Below the pieces are notes generated by a model. The model saw only the letters and a program-made list of their open reading frames with translations, ran no database searches and was not told where the DNA came from. Positions 26,846-35,411 of a DNA stretch of 51,912 nucleotides are shown here, piece by piece. The DNA is taken from contig DDTM01000040.1 in assembly GCA_002344075.1 (NCBI GenBank), positions 24,083 to 75,994 on the forward strand. Reading direction: 5' to 3'. A program made the translations under genes and the position numbers. Source of the stretch: Bacteroidetes bacterium UBA2364 (GTDB lineage Bacteria; Bacteroidota; Rhodothermia; Rhodothermales; UBA2364). Positions within the stretch are counted from its first letter, which is position 1; each line of letters begins with the position of its first letter.

Positions 26846-29404
26846 ATGAAGCGACTCGTTTTAGTTGAATCGCCCACAAAAGCCAAAACCATTCGTAAGT
26901 TTCTGCCTAAAGAATACCAGGTAGAAGCTTGCATGGGCCATATCCGCGATTTGCCCGGTTCCGCATCCGAAATTCCGGCAAAGTATAAAGGGGAAAAATG
27001 GGCTCGGCTTGGGGTGAATGTTGAGAAAAATTTTGAACCGCTATATGTGGTTTCTTCCGATAAAAAGAAAATTGTGGCTGAAATAAAGGAGGCCCTGAAA
27101 TCTGCCGACGAACTCTATATCGCAACAGATGAAGACCGCGAGGGGGAGTCTATCGGATGGCATTTGCTTGAAGTGTTAAAGCCAAAAGTACCCATTAAGC
27201 GGATGGTCTTTCATGAGATTACCAAAGAAGCCATCATGGAAGCACTCCGAAAGACCCGTCAAGTGGATACCCATCTGGTGAATGCACAAGAAACCAGGCG
27301 GATATTGGATCGCTTGGTAGGTTACACTGTTTCTCCGTTATTGTGGCGGAAGGTGATCCCCAAGCTCTCCGCAGGGCGGGTACAGAGTGTAGCGGTTCGG
27401 CTTTTGGTCTTGCGGGAACGGGAGCGCATGGTGTTTATTGTGGCTTTTTATTGGGACCTTCGTGCGCAGTTGGTGCAATCTGGCAAACATTTCGAGGCCA
27501 CTATGACCCATCTGAATGGGCGACGTCTGGCAACCGGAAAAGACTTTGACGACCATACCGGAATGTTGAAACAGGGAAATGATGCCTTGTTGTTGACAGA
27601 AGCAGAGGCTCGCGCCTTGTCTGATCGTCTATTCGGTGAAAGATGGAAAGTCGTGCAGGTGGAAGAACGTCTTTCGGAACGTAGGCCGTATGCCCCGTTT
27701 ATCACATCCACGCTTCAGCAAGAAGCAAATCGTAAACTTAGGCTGCCTGCCCGCCAAACGATGCGGTTAGCGCAAAGTTTGTATGAACGAGGCTTAATTA
27801 CCTACATGCGGACAGACTCCACCAATCTCTCTAATGAAGCCATCGAAGCTGCACGAAACACGGTGTTAGATCGGTACGGTAAAGAGTATCTTAGCCCTGC
27901 GCCCAGACAATTTGCCTCGAAATCCAAAAACGCCCAAGAAGCCCACGAAGCCATCCGGCCTGCGGGAACAGCCATGCAAACGGCAAAGGAGTTGGCCTTA
28001 ATGGGGGATGAAGCGGCATTATATGATCTGATCTGGAAACGGACAGTGGCCTCACAAATGGCGGATGCCAAATTGAAGTTTACAGCCGCTACAATTGAGG
28101 CCGGGCATACCGACGTAGCAACTTTCCGTGCATCGGGTCGGACGGTGGTATTTCCAGGCTTCTTCCGTGCGTATGTAGAAGGGTCGGATGATCCTGATGC
28201 GGCCTTAGACGATAAAGAGCAACCTTTGCCAGACCTAAAAAAAGGAGATCAGCCTAATTGCCGAAAGGTGGAAGCGATTGGTCATGAAACCAAACCCCCT
28301 GCACGGTACACAGAGGCCTCTTTGGTGCAGACATTGGAATCAGAAGGAATTGGCAGACCCAGTACTTACGCCTCCATTATGGATACAATTGTGGAGCGGG
28401 GTTATGTGCGTCGCCAAGCCAACCAGTTGATACCTACATTCACGGCTTTTGCCACTACACAATTGCTGGAAGAAAATTTTGCACATATGGTTGATGTGCG
28501 GTTTACTGCGGATATGGAACAGGTTTTAGACGACATTTCTGAAGGCTCTAAGAAGGCATTGCCATATCTGGAAAGCCTCTATAATGGTGCTGAAGGCTTA
28601 GAAAAAAAAGTAGAACGCGGCTTAGATCAAATTGATGCGCGGGCTGTTTCCACCATTCGGTTCCACCAATGGGAGCCTTATTGTGTACGGGTTGGTAAGT
28701 TTGGAGCCTATTTAGAATTGGAAGAAGCGGGCGAGCGTATCACGGCGCCCATTCCTGATGAGGTAGCCCCGGCCGATTTATCCAAAGAAGATTTTGCTTC
28801 GTTTATCAATAAGAAGCAAATGGGGGATGAAGTTTTAGGTATTCATCCGGAATTGGACCAGCCCATCTTTGTGAAAAAAGGCCCTTATGGAGAATATGTA
28901 CAATTGGGCGAAGATGAAGGGAAGCCCAAGCGGGTTTCTTTGCCCAAAGGAATGACGATGGAACAGGTGACCTTGGATATGGCACTGGAATTGTTGCGTT
29001 TGCCTCGTAATGTCGGAAACCACCCAGACACTGGAAAACCAATTATCGCTAATGTGGGCCGCTTTGGGCCATATGTACAGCACGTTAAGACATTTGCCTC
29101 GCTGGCAAAAACAGATGATGTACTCACGGTTGGGCTGGAGCGGGCATTAATCCTGATTGCTGCAAAAGAGGGTAAAAAAGCTCCTATTCGTGTATTAGGA
29201 GTACATCCCCAGTCCAAAGAACCCGTAGAGGTGTGGGAAGGGCGGTATGGGCCTTATGTGAGCCACCAGAAAACCAATGCGACATTGCCGAAAGACCTTA
29301 CACCGGACTCTGTCACATTCGAGGAGGCAATGCAATTGCTTATAGTAAAAGAAGTCGAAGGGCCTGCAAAAAAAACCGCGCGCCGAACGACTCGAAAAAA
29401 ATAG
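26846..29404 (+). CDS. topA: DNA topoisomerase I
   Basis: An 852-residue type IA topoisomerase that relaxes negative supercoils. Residues 1-115 are the Toprim domain (LVLVESPTKAKTI, TDEDREGESIGWH), followed by the toroidal core with active-site Tyr320 in LITYMRTDSTNLS and the GIGRPSTYASIM segment. The C-terminus has no Cys4 zinc fingers; instead there are three to four Toprim-C repeats (KKGPYGEYVQLG, NVGRFGPYVQH, WEGRYGPYVSHQ) and a basic tail KKTARRTTRKK, as in Bacteroidota-type enzymes. A clear terminator follows. Confidence 0.97.
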   Translation: MKRLVLVESPTKAKTIRKFLPKEYQVEACMGHIRDLPGSASEIPAKYKGEKWARLGVNVEKNFEPLYVVSSDKKKIVAEIKEALKSADELYIATDEDREGESIGWHLLEVLKPKVPIKRMVFHEITKEAIMEALRKTRQVDTHLVNAQETRRILDRLVGYTVSPLLWRKVIPKLSAGRVQSVAVRLLVLRERERMVFIVAFYWDLRAQLVQSGKHFEATMTHLNGRRLATGKDFDDHTGMLKQGNDALLLTEAEARALSDRLFGERWKVVQVEERLSERRPYAPFITSTLQQEANRKLRLPARQTMRLAQSLYERGLITYMRTDSTNLSNEAIEAARNTVLDRYGKEYLSPAPRQFASKSKNAQEAHEAIRPAGTAMQTAKELALMGDEAALYDLIWKRTVASQMADAKLKFTAATIEAGHTDVATFRASGRTVVFPGFFRAYVEGSDDPDAALDDKEQPLPDLKKGDQPNCRKVEAIGHETKPPARYTEASLVQTLESEGIGRPSTYASIMDTIVERGYVRRQANQLIPTFTAFATTQLLEENFAHMVDVRFTADMEQVLDDISEGSKKALPYLESLYNGAEGLEKKVERGLDQIDARAVSTIRFHQWEPYCVRVGKFGAYLELEEAGERITAPIPDEVAPADLSKEDFASFINKKQMGDEVLGIHPELDQPIFVKKGPYGEYVQLGEDEGKPKRVSLPKGMTMEQVTLDMALELLRLPRNVGNHPDTGKPIIANVGRFGPYVQHVKTFASLAKTDDVLTVGLERALILIAAKEGKKAPIRVLGVHPQSKEPVEVWEGRYGPYVSHQKTNATLPKDLTPDSVTFEEAMQLLIVKEVEGPAKKTARRTTRKK

Positions 29405-29413
29405 CTTCTAAAG

Positions 29414-29446
29414 AAAAGCGTCATAACCCAAAATGGCGCTTTTTTT
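29414..29446 (+). terminator. Intrinsic terminator after topA
   Basis: A 10-bp stem AAAAGCGTCA / TGGCGCTTTT with one G-T pair and a 10-base loop, ending in a run of seven Ts. It begins 10 bases after the topA stop. Confidence 0.85.
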
Positions 29447-29479
29447 GTTCATAGTTTCAAGCTGAAACAATCTCATATT

Positions 29480-29632
29480 AGTGCGCTGCTGGGCCGAGAT
29501 GGCTTCTTCGCTTCGGCTCATAGAAATAGGTGCATGATCATCGTCCTCTTTCTATGATGAAGTTGCGCCTACCGAACTGTGTTTTCGCCTGTCGGGAAGT
29601 GTTGAAATACACCCGATCGGAATGACAAATAT
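29480..29632. repeat. Worn dispersed-repeat sequence
   Basis: The stretch contains CTTCTTCGCTTCGGCTCA (about 29504-29521), a string typical of short interspersed repeats in Bacteroidota/Chlorobiota genomes, and near 29611-29624 TTGAAATACACCCG, which resembles the right end of the inverted-repeat element at 35060-35303. It ends with CGGAATGACA. No coding is visible; this is likely a decayed intergenic repeat. Confidence 0.35.
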
Positions 29633-29658
29633 ACCCTAAGCTATTTACAAGAACCTAC

Positions 29659-30576
29659 TTAACGTTTTAAAACATGTTCTTTATAGAGTTTTGTTTGCTT
29701 TAAATGTTCTAAGAATGAAACGCCATTTTTAGTAGCCCATAAGTCCTCCTGGCCGTAAATGGGATCGCGATAGGCTTCATCCAACGAGATAAATCCGTAT
29801 CCTTTTTGTTTTAGCGTATCAATGATTTGTTCCAGATAGTCCCTGTTAATTCGGTTGGCGTGCAACATCATTACATGTTTAATGGAACGTCCCTCTAATG
29901 CTGTTCCCACCGAGTCCCAATATGCTACCGTTTTGTGGATGTGACGCATATAGGCTTGTCCCACTTCGTATCGTGCAGCCCAATCCTGTTTCAATTCTAA
30001 AGCCATATATTTTTCATTAAAGGTCCAGTCATCAGTGCCAATGGTGACATGCGCATTGATTAAGCCGGCATCACGCACTGCCCGATTGCTTTCGTGCTCG
30101 CGTGCTAACGTTTCCCCTTCTTGCAGAAAGGGGTATCGGAAGTACCGAATACGTTGTTTAAAAGCAAGAGATATTGGGCTTAAAATCTGATTTGTTTTTT
30201 GAATTTCCTGCAACCACTCTACGCCAGAAAATTCATTAAAAGACCGATGATTGTAGGTATGATTCCCCAATTCGGCGCCTGCCGAAGCCCATTTGTAGAG
30301 CATCGAAGCCATAGAAGGCACTTCGGCTTCTCGTCCAATGACAAACAAAGTAACAGGGATGTGCCGTGTTTGGACAACATCAATCAACTTGGTGACAGTA
30401 TCCCATCTTAATTCATCATCCGGATATGAATAATAATGAGTTAATGGTCCATCGTCTATCGTTAGGGCTATGTATTTATTGGGCTTAGGGAAAGACTCAG
30501 GCTGAGGGTCTTTGCAACCCAAAAATTTTCCAATACAAACAAAAATTAGAAAAGGGAAACGGTGACTTCGTAGCAT
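29659..30576 (-). CDS. Polysaccharide deacetylase-family lipoprotein
   Basis: About 305 residues from the ATG at 30576, chosen because it gives a lipoprotein signal (FPFLIFVCIGKFLGC, Cys near residue 20); the longer frame to 30744 adds an unlikely double leader. The catalytic domain starts with LTIDDGPLTH (metal-binding Asp pair of motif 1), then GNHTYNHRSF (motif 2 with the His ligands HxxxH), then YFRYPFLQEGE (motif 3, R-x-P-F). These are hallmarks of carbohydrate esterase 4 / NodB deacetylases. It probably acts in the periplasm or at the surface on peptidoglycan or an N-acetylated glycan. HVMMLHAN fits motif 5. Confidence 0.9.
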   Translation of the reverse strand: MLRSHRFPFLIFVCIGKFLGCKDPQPESFPKPNKYIALTIDDGPLTHYYSYPDDELRWDTVTKLIDVVQTRHIPVTLFVIGREAEVPSMASMLYKWASAGAELGNHTYNHRSFNEFSGVEWLQEIQKTNQILSPISLAFKQRIRYFRYPFLQEGETLAREHESNRAVRDAGLINAHVTIGTDDWTFNEKYMALELKQDWAARYEVGQAYMRHIHKTVAYWDSVGTALEGRSIKHVMMLHANRINRDYLEQIIDTLKQKGYGFISLDEAYRDPIYGQEDLWATKNGVSFLEHLKQTKLYKEHVLKR

Positions 30577-30928
30577 TGAAAAAAATGACCGATTTTCTGC
30601 CGACTTGCAAAACATGTTGCTTTGGTTGTGCATGGTGGTGGTGAAGCAAACGGTAAAAGCATACAGCAATAAGTGTAAGCTACAAAAAATAATACAAGAT
30701 AGACATTTTTTATCATAACATCGGAGTAAAATATTTTTTCTCACCCAGTTAATTACCCTATTGAAGTTGTATGAGAGGACGCTGAAGCCCTATGTCAAAT
30801 ATTTTGTCTAAGTTTCTTACTATAGGAGCAGGGAATACGCCAATGACCTTATTTGTGATTCGCAGGAGCGCAACTGTAGGAGATAACAACAGCCCCATCT
30901 CTATAAGGCTAAATAAATTTTTGACTTT

Positions 30929-30968
30929 ATGGACTTTTGAACAAGTAAAAATGGACTTTTGAACAAGT
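30929..30968. repeat. 18-bp tandem direct repeat
   Basis: The string ATGGACTTTTGAACAAGT occurs twice with a 22-bp period, separated by AAAA. It may be a local duplication or end sequences of a lost mobile element next to the decayed frame downstream. Confidence 0.75.
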
Positions 30969-31002
30969 CTTTAGGTAAAGGGGTGGTTATCTTATGTACA
31001 AC

Positions 31003-31334
31003 CTACGAGTTCAACGTGCCCTCAATTACTGCTACAACCCCTACTTTTTTGCTGTAGGTGGGCAGATTCATGGCCTTACTTATATGTAATTCTTTCTTTG
31101 TCGAAAACTGTGGTCGGATCTTTTGTGTGATGTTTGTCAGTACAGGTAGATATAGCTCAACAAGATTAAGATTCAATATATTATCATTCAGAATGATCTC
31201 TTTACAGTCATGGATAAATGACTCAGCAGTTTTACTGTTATGAACTTAGGCGGCGAATTCACATTGTTTAATCTGAAATACCTCACTACCACATAAATCC
31301 TTCACGCTACATACAACTAAGTGTGTAGATCTTT
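31003..31334 (-). pseudogene. Decayed coding remnant, unknown family
   Basis: On the minus strand one frame reads about 108 codons interrupted only by a TAA at 31246-31248 and ending at TAG 31003-31005. The 80-codon downstream part has protein-like composition (for example LVELYLPVLTNITQKIRPQF and KKVGVVAVIEGTLNS) but no good start codon until near its end. This fits a gene fragment with a nonsense mutation and lost 5' end. I do not recognise the family; chance is possible in AT-rich DNA. Confidence 0.3.
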
Positions 31335-31356
31335 AACCCCATAACTAATTTTATTT

Positions 31357-31941
31357 ATGGAACCTTATTTAGGTGAAGTCCGCATCTTTGCGGGCAATTT
31401 TGCACCACGTGGTTGGGCAATTTGTGACGGGAGCTTACTTCCTATCAATCAAAACCAGGCATTGTTTAGCCTTTTGGGTCCCCGCTATGGCGGAGACGGT
31501 TCGAGTACATTCGCATTACCCGATTTTCGTAGCCGCGTGCCGATGCACGTCGGTGGTAACTACACCGTAGGACAACGTGTGGGCAACGCAAACCTTGATC
31601 TACGACCCAATAACCTCCCTGCCCACAGCCATACTATCCAACAACCCGGCAGCACCCAATTAGGGAATGCCGCGACGGTAAACTTAGCCGTCAAATGTCG
31701 CGAAGCTTCAGGTGGTACACAAACGCAAGAACCTGCTGGCAACTACCCCGCTAACTCGTCGGTATCTAAAGATGATAAAGGCTATCAGGCAACAAGGGGG
31801 GGAAATGACTATTTGGGGCCGCAGGCGGTAACGGTTAATGTCGGTACAACCAGCGCACCCAATGCGATCAGTAACATGATGCCTTACCTTGGGCTTAAGT
31901 TCATTATTGCCATTCAAGGGATTTATCCCCCTCGTTCATGA
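31357..31941 (+). CDS. Tail-collar (Mdp-like) domain protein, copy 1
   Basis: A 194-residue protein of the phage tail collar/microcystin-dependent-protein family. It begins GEVRIFAGNFAPRGWAICDG, followed by LGPRYGGDGSSTFALPDFRSRVP (the collar signature) and NNLPAHSHT, then a variable middle and a C-terminal YLGLKFIIAIQGIYP strand. There is no signal peptide. Such proteins are found in phage tails and also as free-standing chromosomal genes in bacteria without phage context. Here no other tail gene is present. First of three tandem paralogues, 44-bp gap to the next. Confidence 0.88.
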   Translation: MEPYLGEVRIFAGNFAPRGWAICDGSLLPINQNQALFSLLGPRYGGDGSSTFALPDFRSRVPMHVGGNYTVGQRVGNANLDLRPNNLPAHSHTIQQPGSTQLGNAATVNLAVKCREASGGTQTQEPAGNYPANSSVSKDDKGYQATRGGNDYLGPQAVTVNVGTTSAPNAISNMMPYLGLKFIIAIQGIYPPRS

Positions 31942-31985
31942 TCTTCATAAGCCTTGTTTTATCAATCCTTTAGCTAATCATTATT

Positions 31986-32519
31986 ATGGAACAATTAGTT
32001 GGCGAAATTCGCATGTTTACAGGCGCTTATGAACCTTATGGATGGCGCTGGTGCGATGGGCGTGCCATGAGCATAGAAGAAAACCAAGTCCTTTATGCCG
32101 TTATTGGTACAACCTATGGCGGAGATGGTACAAGAACCTTCAACTTGCCCAACCTCAATGGGCGAACCCCCCTCGGTACAGACAATAATATCAAGATTGG
32201 TGGAACAGGAGGTGCCAATCAGTTCACGATGAACGCCAGTAATATGCCAGCACATACCCATGCGGGCAGCGGCAAGGTAAAAGTAAGCGGTGAAACAGCG
32301 ACGCTTTCTAACCCTAAAGATGCCTATTGGGCAGCAACACCGGGCGACTCGGAATATGCTCCCTCCCCTGCGGCAGGTACAACTTTAGCGAAATCTTCAG
32401 TGGCCGCACAGCTTACCAATACAGGCTCTGCAACCCCTACGCCAGTGGACATTCGTCAACCCTTCCTCACGGTCGGATATATCATTGCTGTGGAGGGATA
32501 CTTCCCTGTTCAGAGCTAA
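31986..32519 (+). CDS. Tail-collar (Mdp-like) domain protein, copy 2
   Basis: A 177-residue paralogue with the same order: GEIRMFTGAYEPYGWRWCDG, IGTTYGGDGTRTFNLPNLNGR, NMPAHTHAG and the end VGYIIAVEGYFPVQS. The collar segment has FNLPNLNGRTP instead of FALPDF, so it is the most diverged in that loop. The middle region (about 95-150) shows no similarity to copies 1 and 3 by eye, suggesting fast divergence of the exposed part. There is no signal peptide. Cotranscription with its neighbours is likely from spacing. Confidence 0.87.
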   Translation: MEQLVGEIRMFTGAYEPYGWRWCDGRAMSIEENQVLYAVIGTTYGGDGTRTFNLPNLNGRTPLGTDNNIKIGGTGGANQFTMNASNMPAHTHAGSGKVKVSGETATLSNPKDAYWAATPGDSEYAPSPAAGTTLAKSSVAAQLTNTGSATPTPVDIRQPFLTVGYIIAVEGYFPVQS

Positions 32520-32564
32520 TTAAATTTGTCTTTATTTAACCTTTTAAAAATAAATTAAAACATT

Positions 32565-33092
32565 ATGGAGCAAATTATTGGCGAAATCCGTTTGTTTTGC
32601 GGGAATTACGCCCCCCAAGATTGGGCATTGTGCAATGGCCAACTTCTACAAGTTTCGCAATATGCCGCCCTCTTTTCTCTTATCGGAACTTCTTATGGCG
32701 GTGATGGGCGAACCACCTTTGCCCTGCCAGACTTCCGAGCGCGTATTCCTGTAGGGGTTGTAGAACCCAACAAGCGCGGACAAAAAGGAGGTAGTGAAAC
32801 CACAACACTTCGGGCAGAGCACCTCCCCGCGCACACACACGCATTAGAGGTAGTGCTGAATGTGAGCAATGCGGCGGGAACAAAAGAAACTCCTGTCGGC
32901 AATTATCCTGCAAAAACAGGCTCTTTTGACAAGGAGTACAATACAGCTTCTGATTCTTCGATGAAGGCAGATATGGTAGAGCTTACACTACAACCTACTG
33001 GGCAAAGCGCACCTTTTAGCGTGATGCAACCTGCCCAAGTGGTAAACTTCATTATTGCTTTAGAAGGCAACTATCCTCAAAGATGGGATTAA
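32565..33092 (+). CDS. Tail-collar (Mdp-like) domain protein, copy 3
   Basis: A 175-residue paralogue: GEIRLFCGNYAPQDWALCNG, IGTSYGGDGRTTFALPDFRARIP, EHLPAHTHA, and the end VVNFIIALEGNYPQRWD. It shares the ETPVGNYPAK motif of the middle region with copy 1 (EPAGNYPAN), so copies 1 and 3 are closer to each other than to copy 2. A terminator-like hairpin follows, making the three genes one unit. Confidence 0.87.
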   Translation: MEQIIGEIRLFCGNYAPQDWALCNGQLLQVSQYAALFSLIGTSYGGDGRTTFALPDFRARIPVGVVEPNKRGQKGGSETTTLRAEHLPAHTHALEVVLNVSNAAGTKETPVGNYPAKTGSFDKEYNTASDSSMKADMVELTLQPTGQSAPFSVMQPAQVVNFIIALEGNYPQRWD

Positions 33093-33144
33093 GCCTTAAT
33101 CTCTTTATGGAATGAAAGGCTCGTAAAACAGCAAAATTATACCC

Positions 33145-33190
33145 AAGCCCACTTTTACTCGTTACAGACCTGTAAAGGTGGGGCTTGTTT
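33145..33190 (+). terminator. Probable terminator after the tail-collar genes
   Basis: The arms AAGCCCACTTTTAC and GTAAAGGTGGGGCTT pair over about 14 bp with one bulge, followed by a short T-run (GTTT). It marks the end of the three-gene unit. Confidence 0.6.
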
Positions 33191-33298
33191 AAAAAGACAA
33201 TATAACCTATCTTAATCGCTTGATTTGTAATACAAAAAATACAAATCACATAGGTTATTCACTGTTAAACAATTTCACTATCCTAAACCAAAATCTTT

Positions 33299-34261
33299 AT
33301 GAAAAAACGGTTTCTACACGCCATGTTTGTTTTAGGTATCTTCGGTCTTGCCTGGGCATTACCCTTACGTGCGCAAACGATTTCGCTTCATGATGGCGGC
33401 GCTGGATGCTTTCCGAGCGCTCAAACGCTCACCTTTAGTACAAGTGGAGGCTCTCCTGCCCGTAACACTTATACAGGAAACGTATCTATTCCCGGCTCTT
33501 CTCCTCTACCATATCCTGCACGGGTCATCTTTTCTGGTGGGTCATGGTTGTTACAGATAGATGATGGCGGTTGGAATACGATTGCATCGAGTGCCGTCGC
33601 GACCTCCCCCAATCCACCTAATTTAACCTTGGGGGCATGGGCTGATGTGGGTGATTGTGAACCCCTTACCCAGTTTGATGGGACGGGAACCGAATCCAGT
33701 TTACCTGTTTCGCTTGTATCGGCAATAGCAATTGTACAAGCCCAGTCCGCTACACTTCAATGGACGACGGTGCAAGAAATAAACAATGACCGTTTTGTGA
33801 TCGAGCAACAAACAGGGCAAGGCTGGAAGCCTGTGGGCGAGCTTAAAGGACAAGGGAATGCTATTGGACAAAATAATTATGCATTTACGGTATCAAACTT
33901 GCCTTACGGACAACATGTTTTCCGTATTGCCCAATACGACCGCACTGGTAGTGTAAGCCATAGCCGCCCAATTTCTGTATATGTGGAATTAACTGAGGCG
34001 TTTATGCTCTCGGAGGCATATCCCAACCCGTTTAATCCCCAAACTAACTTCACCCTTGCGGTTGCACAAACTCAGTTGGTGCAGATCCGTTTGTTCGACC
34101 TACAGGGCAGGGAGGTGGTCATGCTTTATAATGGGTCATTAGCGGGGCAAACCACACACACGTTTTCCTTTAATGGGCATGGCTTGGCTTCGGGTAAGTA
34201 TTTTGTACGGGTGCAAGGAGAGAACTTCGTTGCCCATAAGCAGATGGTGTTGATGAAGTAA
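33299..34261 (+). CDS. Secreted protein with T9SS type A sorting domain
   Basis: A 320-residue exported protein: signal peptide about residues 1-25 (ending PLRAQ), a beta-sandwich body with conserved Trp/Gly positions (SGGSWLLQIDDGGW), a linker region with the LQWTTVQEINNDRFVIEQQ fibronectin-like segment often found just before T9SS tails, and an 80-residue C-terminal domain starting SEAYPNPFNPQT and containing LFDLQGREVV and LASGKYFVRV. Two Cys (about 37 and 119) could form a disulfide. No enzymatic motif was seen. It is flanked by terminators on both sides, so it is a single-gene unit. Confidence 0.85.
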   Translation: MKKRFLHAMFVLGIFGLAWALPLRAQTISLHDGGAGCFPSAQTLTFSTSGGSPARNTYTGNVSIPGSSPLPYPARVIFSGGSWLLQIDDGGWNTIASSAVATSPNPPNLTLGAWADVGDCEPLTQFDGTGTESSLPVSLVSAIAIVQAQSATLQWTTVQEINNDRFVIEQQTGQGWKPVGELKGQGNAIGQNNYAFTVSNLPYGQHVFRIAQYDRTGSVSHSRPISVYVELTEAFMLSEAYPNPFNPQTNFTLAVAQTQLVQIRLFDLQGREVVMLYNGSLAGQTTHTFSFNGHGLASGKYFVRVQGENFVAHKQMVLMK

Positions 34262-34285
34262 ATTTTCTCAATCTTAAAGAGAATG

Positions 34286-34319
34286 AAGGCAAATTTCTAA
34301 AAAAGAGTTTGCCTTTTTT
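34286..34319 (+). terminator. Intrinsic terminator after the T9SS protein gene
   Basis: The stem AAGGCAAA / TTTGCCTT with further partial pairing inside (TTCT / AGAG) is followed by TTTT. It lies 25 bases after the stop. Confidence 0.82.
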
Positions 34320-34506
34320 GTCTTAAACATTTTTTAACCTTTAGACTTTTAATTCATCCCACCAAATAGGGGTTTCGTCCCAAATAATTTTTTATTTCCT
34401 TTTCCAATTTTTATTTTCTGAATTTTAAAGACCTAAATGTTCAAGAAATTCCTGTCTTGATCAAGGTAGCTCTAAGACGAGCCGACTCTTTTAACCCTAA
34501 AACAAA

Positions 34507-34968
34507 ATGTATATGACTTCCTTAACTCGCTTGCTGTTTGTTTCGGCAATCATGTTCTTGGTGAATGCTTCCAGTGCTATGGCACAGTCCATCCCAAATG
34601 CCAGATCCTGCAATCCAATGGCGCAACAGCGATTTTCTAAACTTTTGGACCGATGTGTAGTTTTGAACAGAGATGGCATCCCCTTACAAGCCCGTGTAAG
34701 TGGTTATTCTCCAAAAGCTTTTGTGATTGAAGACAATGCCTCGGAAGAGGACATGAACAATCCAGACTATGTAAATCGTGTGGAAGTATTTATGTCTATC
34801 AATGGTGTAATCCAATCGTTTTTGTTCACTCGAACAGATGACCCTGATACTGCTTCATGGAAAAACGGTCCTTATTTATTGTATATGGTTGCTAATGACG
34901 ATGACAGCTACTCTTATCAGCTTGAGAAGACAATAAATAACCGTGCTGTCTTGATTTATGCACAATAA
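34507..34968 (+). CDS. Small exported protein, unknown function
   Basis: A 153-residue protein with a signal peptide (about residues 1-26, cleavage near SSAMA-QSIP); a second ATG at 34513 is also possible. The mature part is about 125 residues with two Cys near the start (RSCNPMA, DRCVVLN), a likely disulfide, followed by a beta-rich region ending YQLEKTINNRAVLIYAQ. There is no T9SS tail, so it probably stays in the periplasm or membrane surface. No family was recognised. It is bracketed by terminators. Confidence 0.65.
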   Translation: MYMTSLTRLLFVSAIMFLVNASSAMAQSIPNARSCNPMAQQRFSKLLDRCVVLNRDGIPLQARVSGYSPKAFVIEDNASEEDMNNPDYVNRVEVFMSINGVIQSFLFTRTDDPDTASWKNGPYLLYMVANDDDSYSYQLEKTINNRAVLIYAQ

Positions 34969-34976
34969 AAAGATCT

Positions 34977-35026
34977 AAAAAAAGAAAAACGCATTTTTCG
35001 GTTGGACAATGCGTTTTTCTTTTTTT
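34977..35026 (+). terminator. Very strong terminator, usable on both strands
   Basis: A perfect 19-bp stem: AAAAAAAGAAAAACGCATT (34977-34995) pairs with AATGCGTTTTTCTTTTTTT (35008-35026) around a 12-base loop. The A-run on one side and T-run on the other allow termination in both directions. It starts 9 bases after the preceding stop codon. Confidence 0.93.
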
Positions 35027-35059
35027 ATGTTTTAAAATTATTGGGTAAACTATCTATCA

Positions 35060-35303
35060 GGTGCATTTCAAAAATGCCACTCTAAGGGCTTCGTTTAACA
35101 AGCATATGACGGAAGTAGGAATGTATAAAAATCCATTAGGGGCGGCATCTTACTAGAAAACCCAGTCAAATACCTCTCCGCAAGTCCCATCAAAGCGGCA
35201 TAAAATCAACAGGCTTGGATCATATCGCTCCTACGGAGCTTTCCTTAACGGTCACCGAATCTAAAGTGCGTCGTTATGTCTTTTAGCATTTTTGAAATAC
35301 ACC
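35060..35303. repeat. MITE-like element with 18-bp terminal inverted repeats
   Basis: About 244 bp bounded by GGTGCATTTCAAAAATGC (35060-35077) and GCATTTTTGAAATACACC (35286-35303), which match as inverted repeats at 17 of 18 positions. The inside is non-coding and includes the short palindrome GCTCCTACGGAGC (35227-35239). Similar end strings appear near 1874 and 29611. No target-site duplication was resolved. Confidence 0.5.
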
Positions 35304-35347
35304 CCCGTTGCTTACTCTTTGTGTTTATTCAGACAATTTGGAAACCA

Positions 35348-35411
35348 TATGGAAGGCAGAGGCTGATATACAAGTTTTTTCGTCGTACATCAGCCTCCCC
35401 TGTCTTCCATA
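35348..35411 (-). other. Long interrupted hairpin downstream of the GH57 gene
   Basis: TATGGAAG, CAG and GGCTGAT on the left (35348-35367) pair with ATCAGCC, CTG and CTTCCATA on the right (35389-35411), leaving small internal loops. There is an A6/T6 run in the apical loop but no T-run after the stem, so it may end or protect the GH57 mRNA without being a classic terminator. Confidence 0.55.

Larger units (their letters stand above)
30577..31356. other. Long gap with a tandem duplication and a decayed coding remnant
   Basis: About 780 bp without an intact gene. It holds an 18-bp direct repeat (30929-30946 and 30951-30968) and, on the minus strand, a probable gene remnant at 31003-31334 listed separately. 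The rest shows no recognisable feature, but it must contain the promoters of the deacetylase (leftward) and the first tail-collar gene (rightward). Confidence 0.45.

Noticed and set aside
31058..31243. A 61-codon plus-strand frame in the gap
   Set aside because: It is antisense to the better-looking decayed minus-strand frame, and neither its start nor its composition is convincing.
31357..33092. Prophage interpretation of the tail-collar genes
   Set aside because: No capsid, terminase, tail-tube, lysis or integrase gene is present in the surrounding 15 kb.
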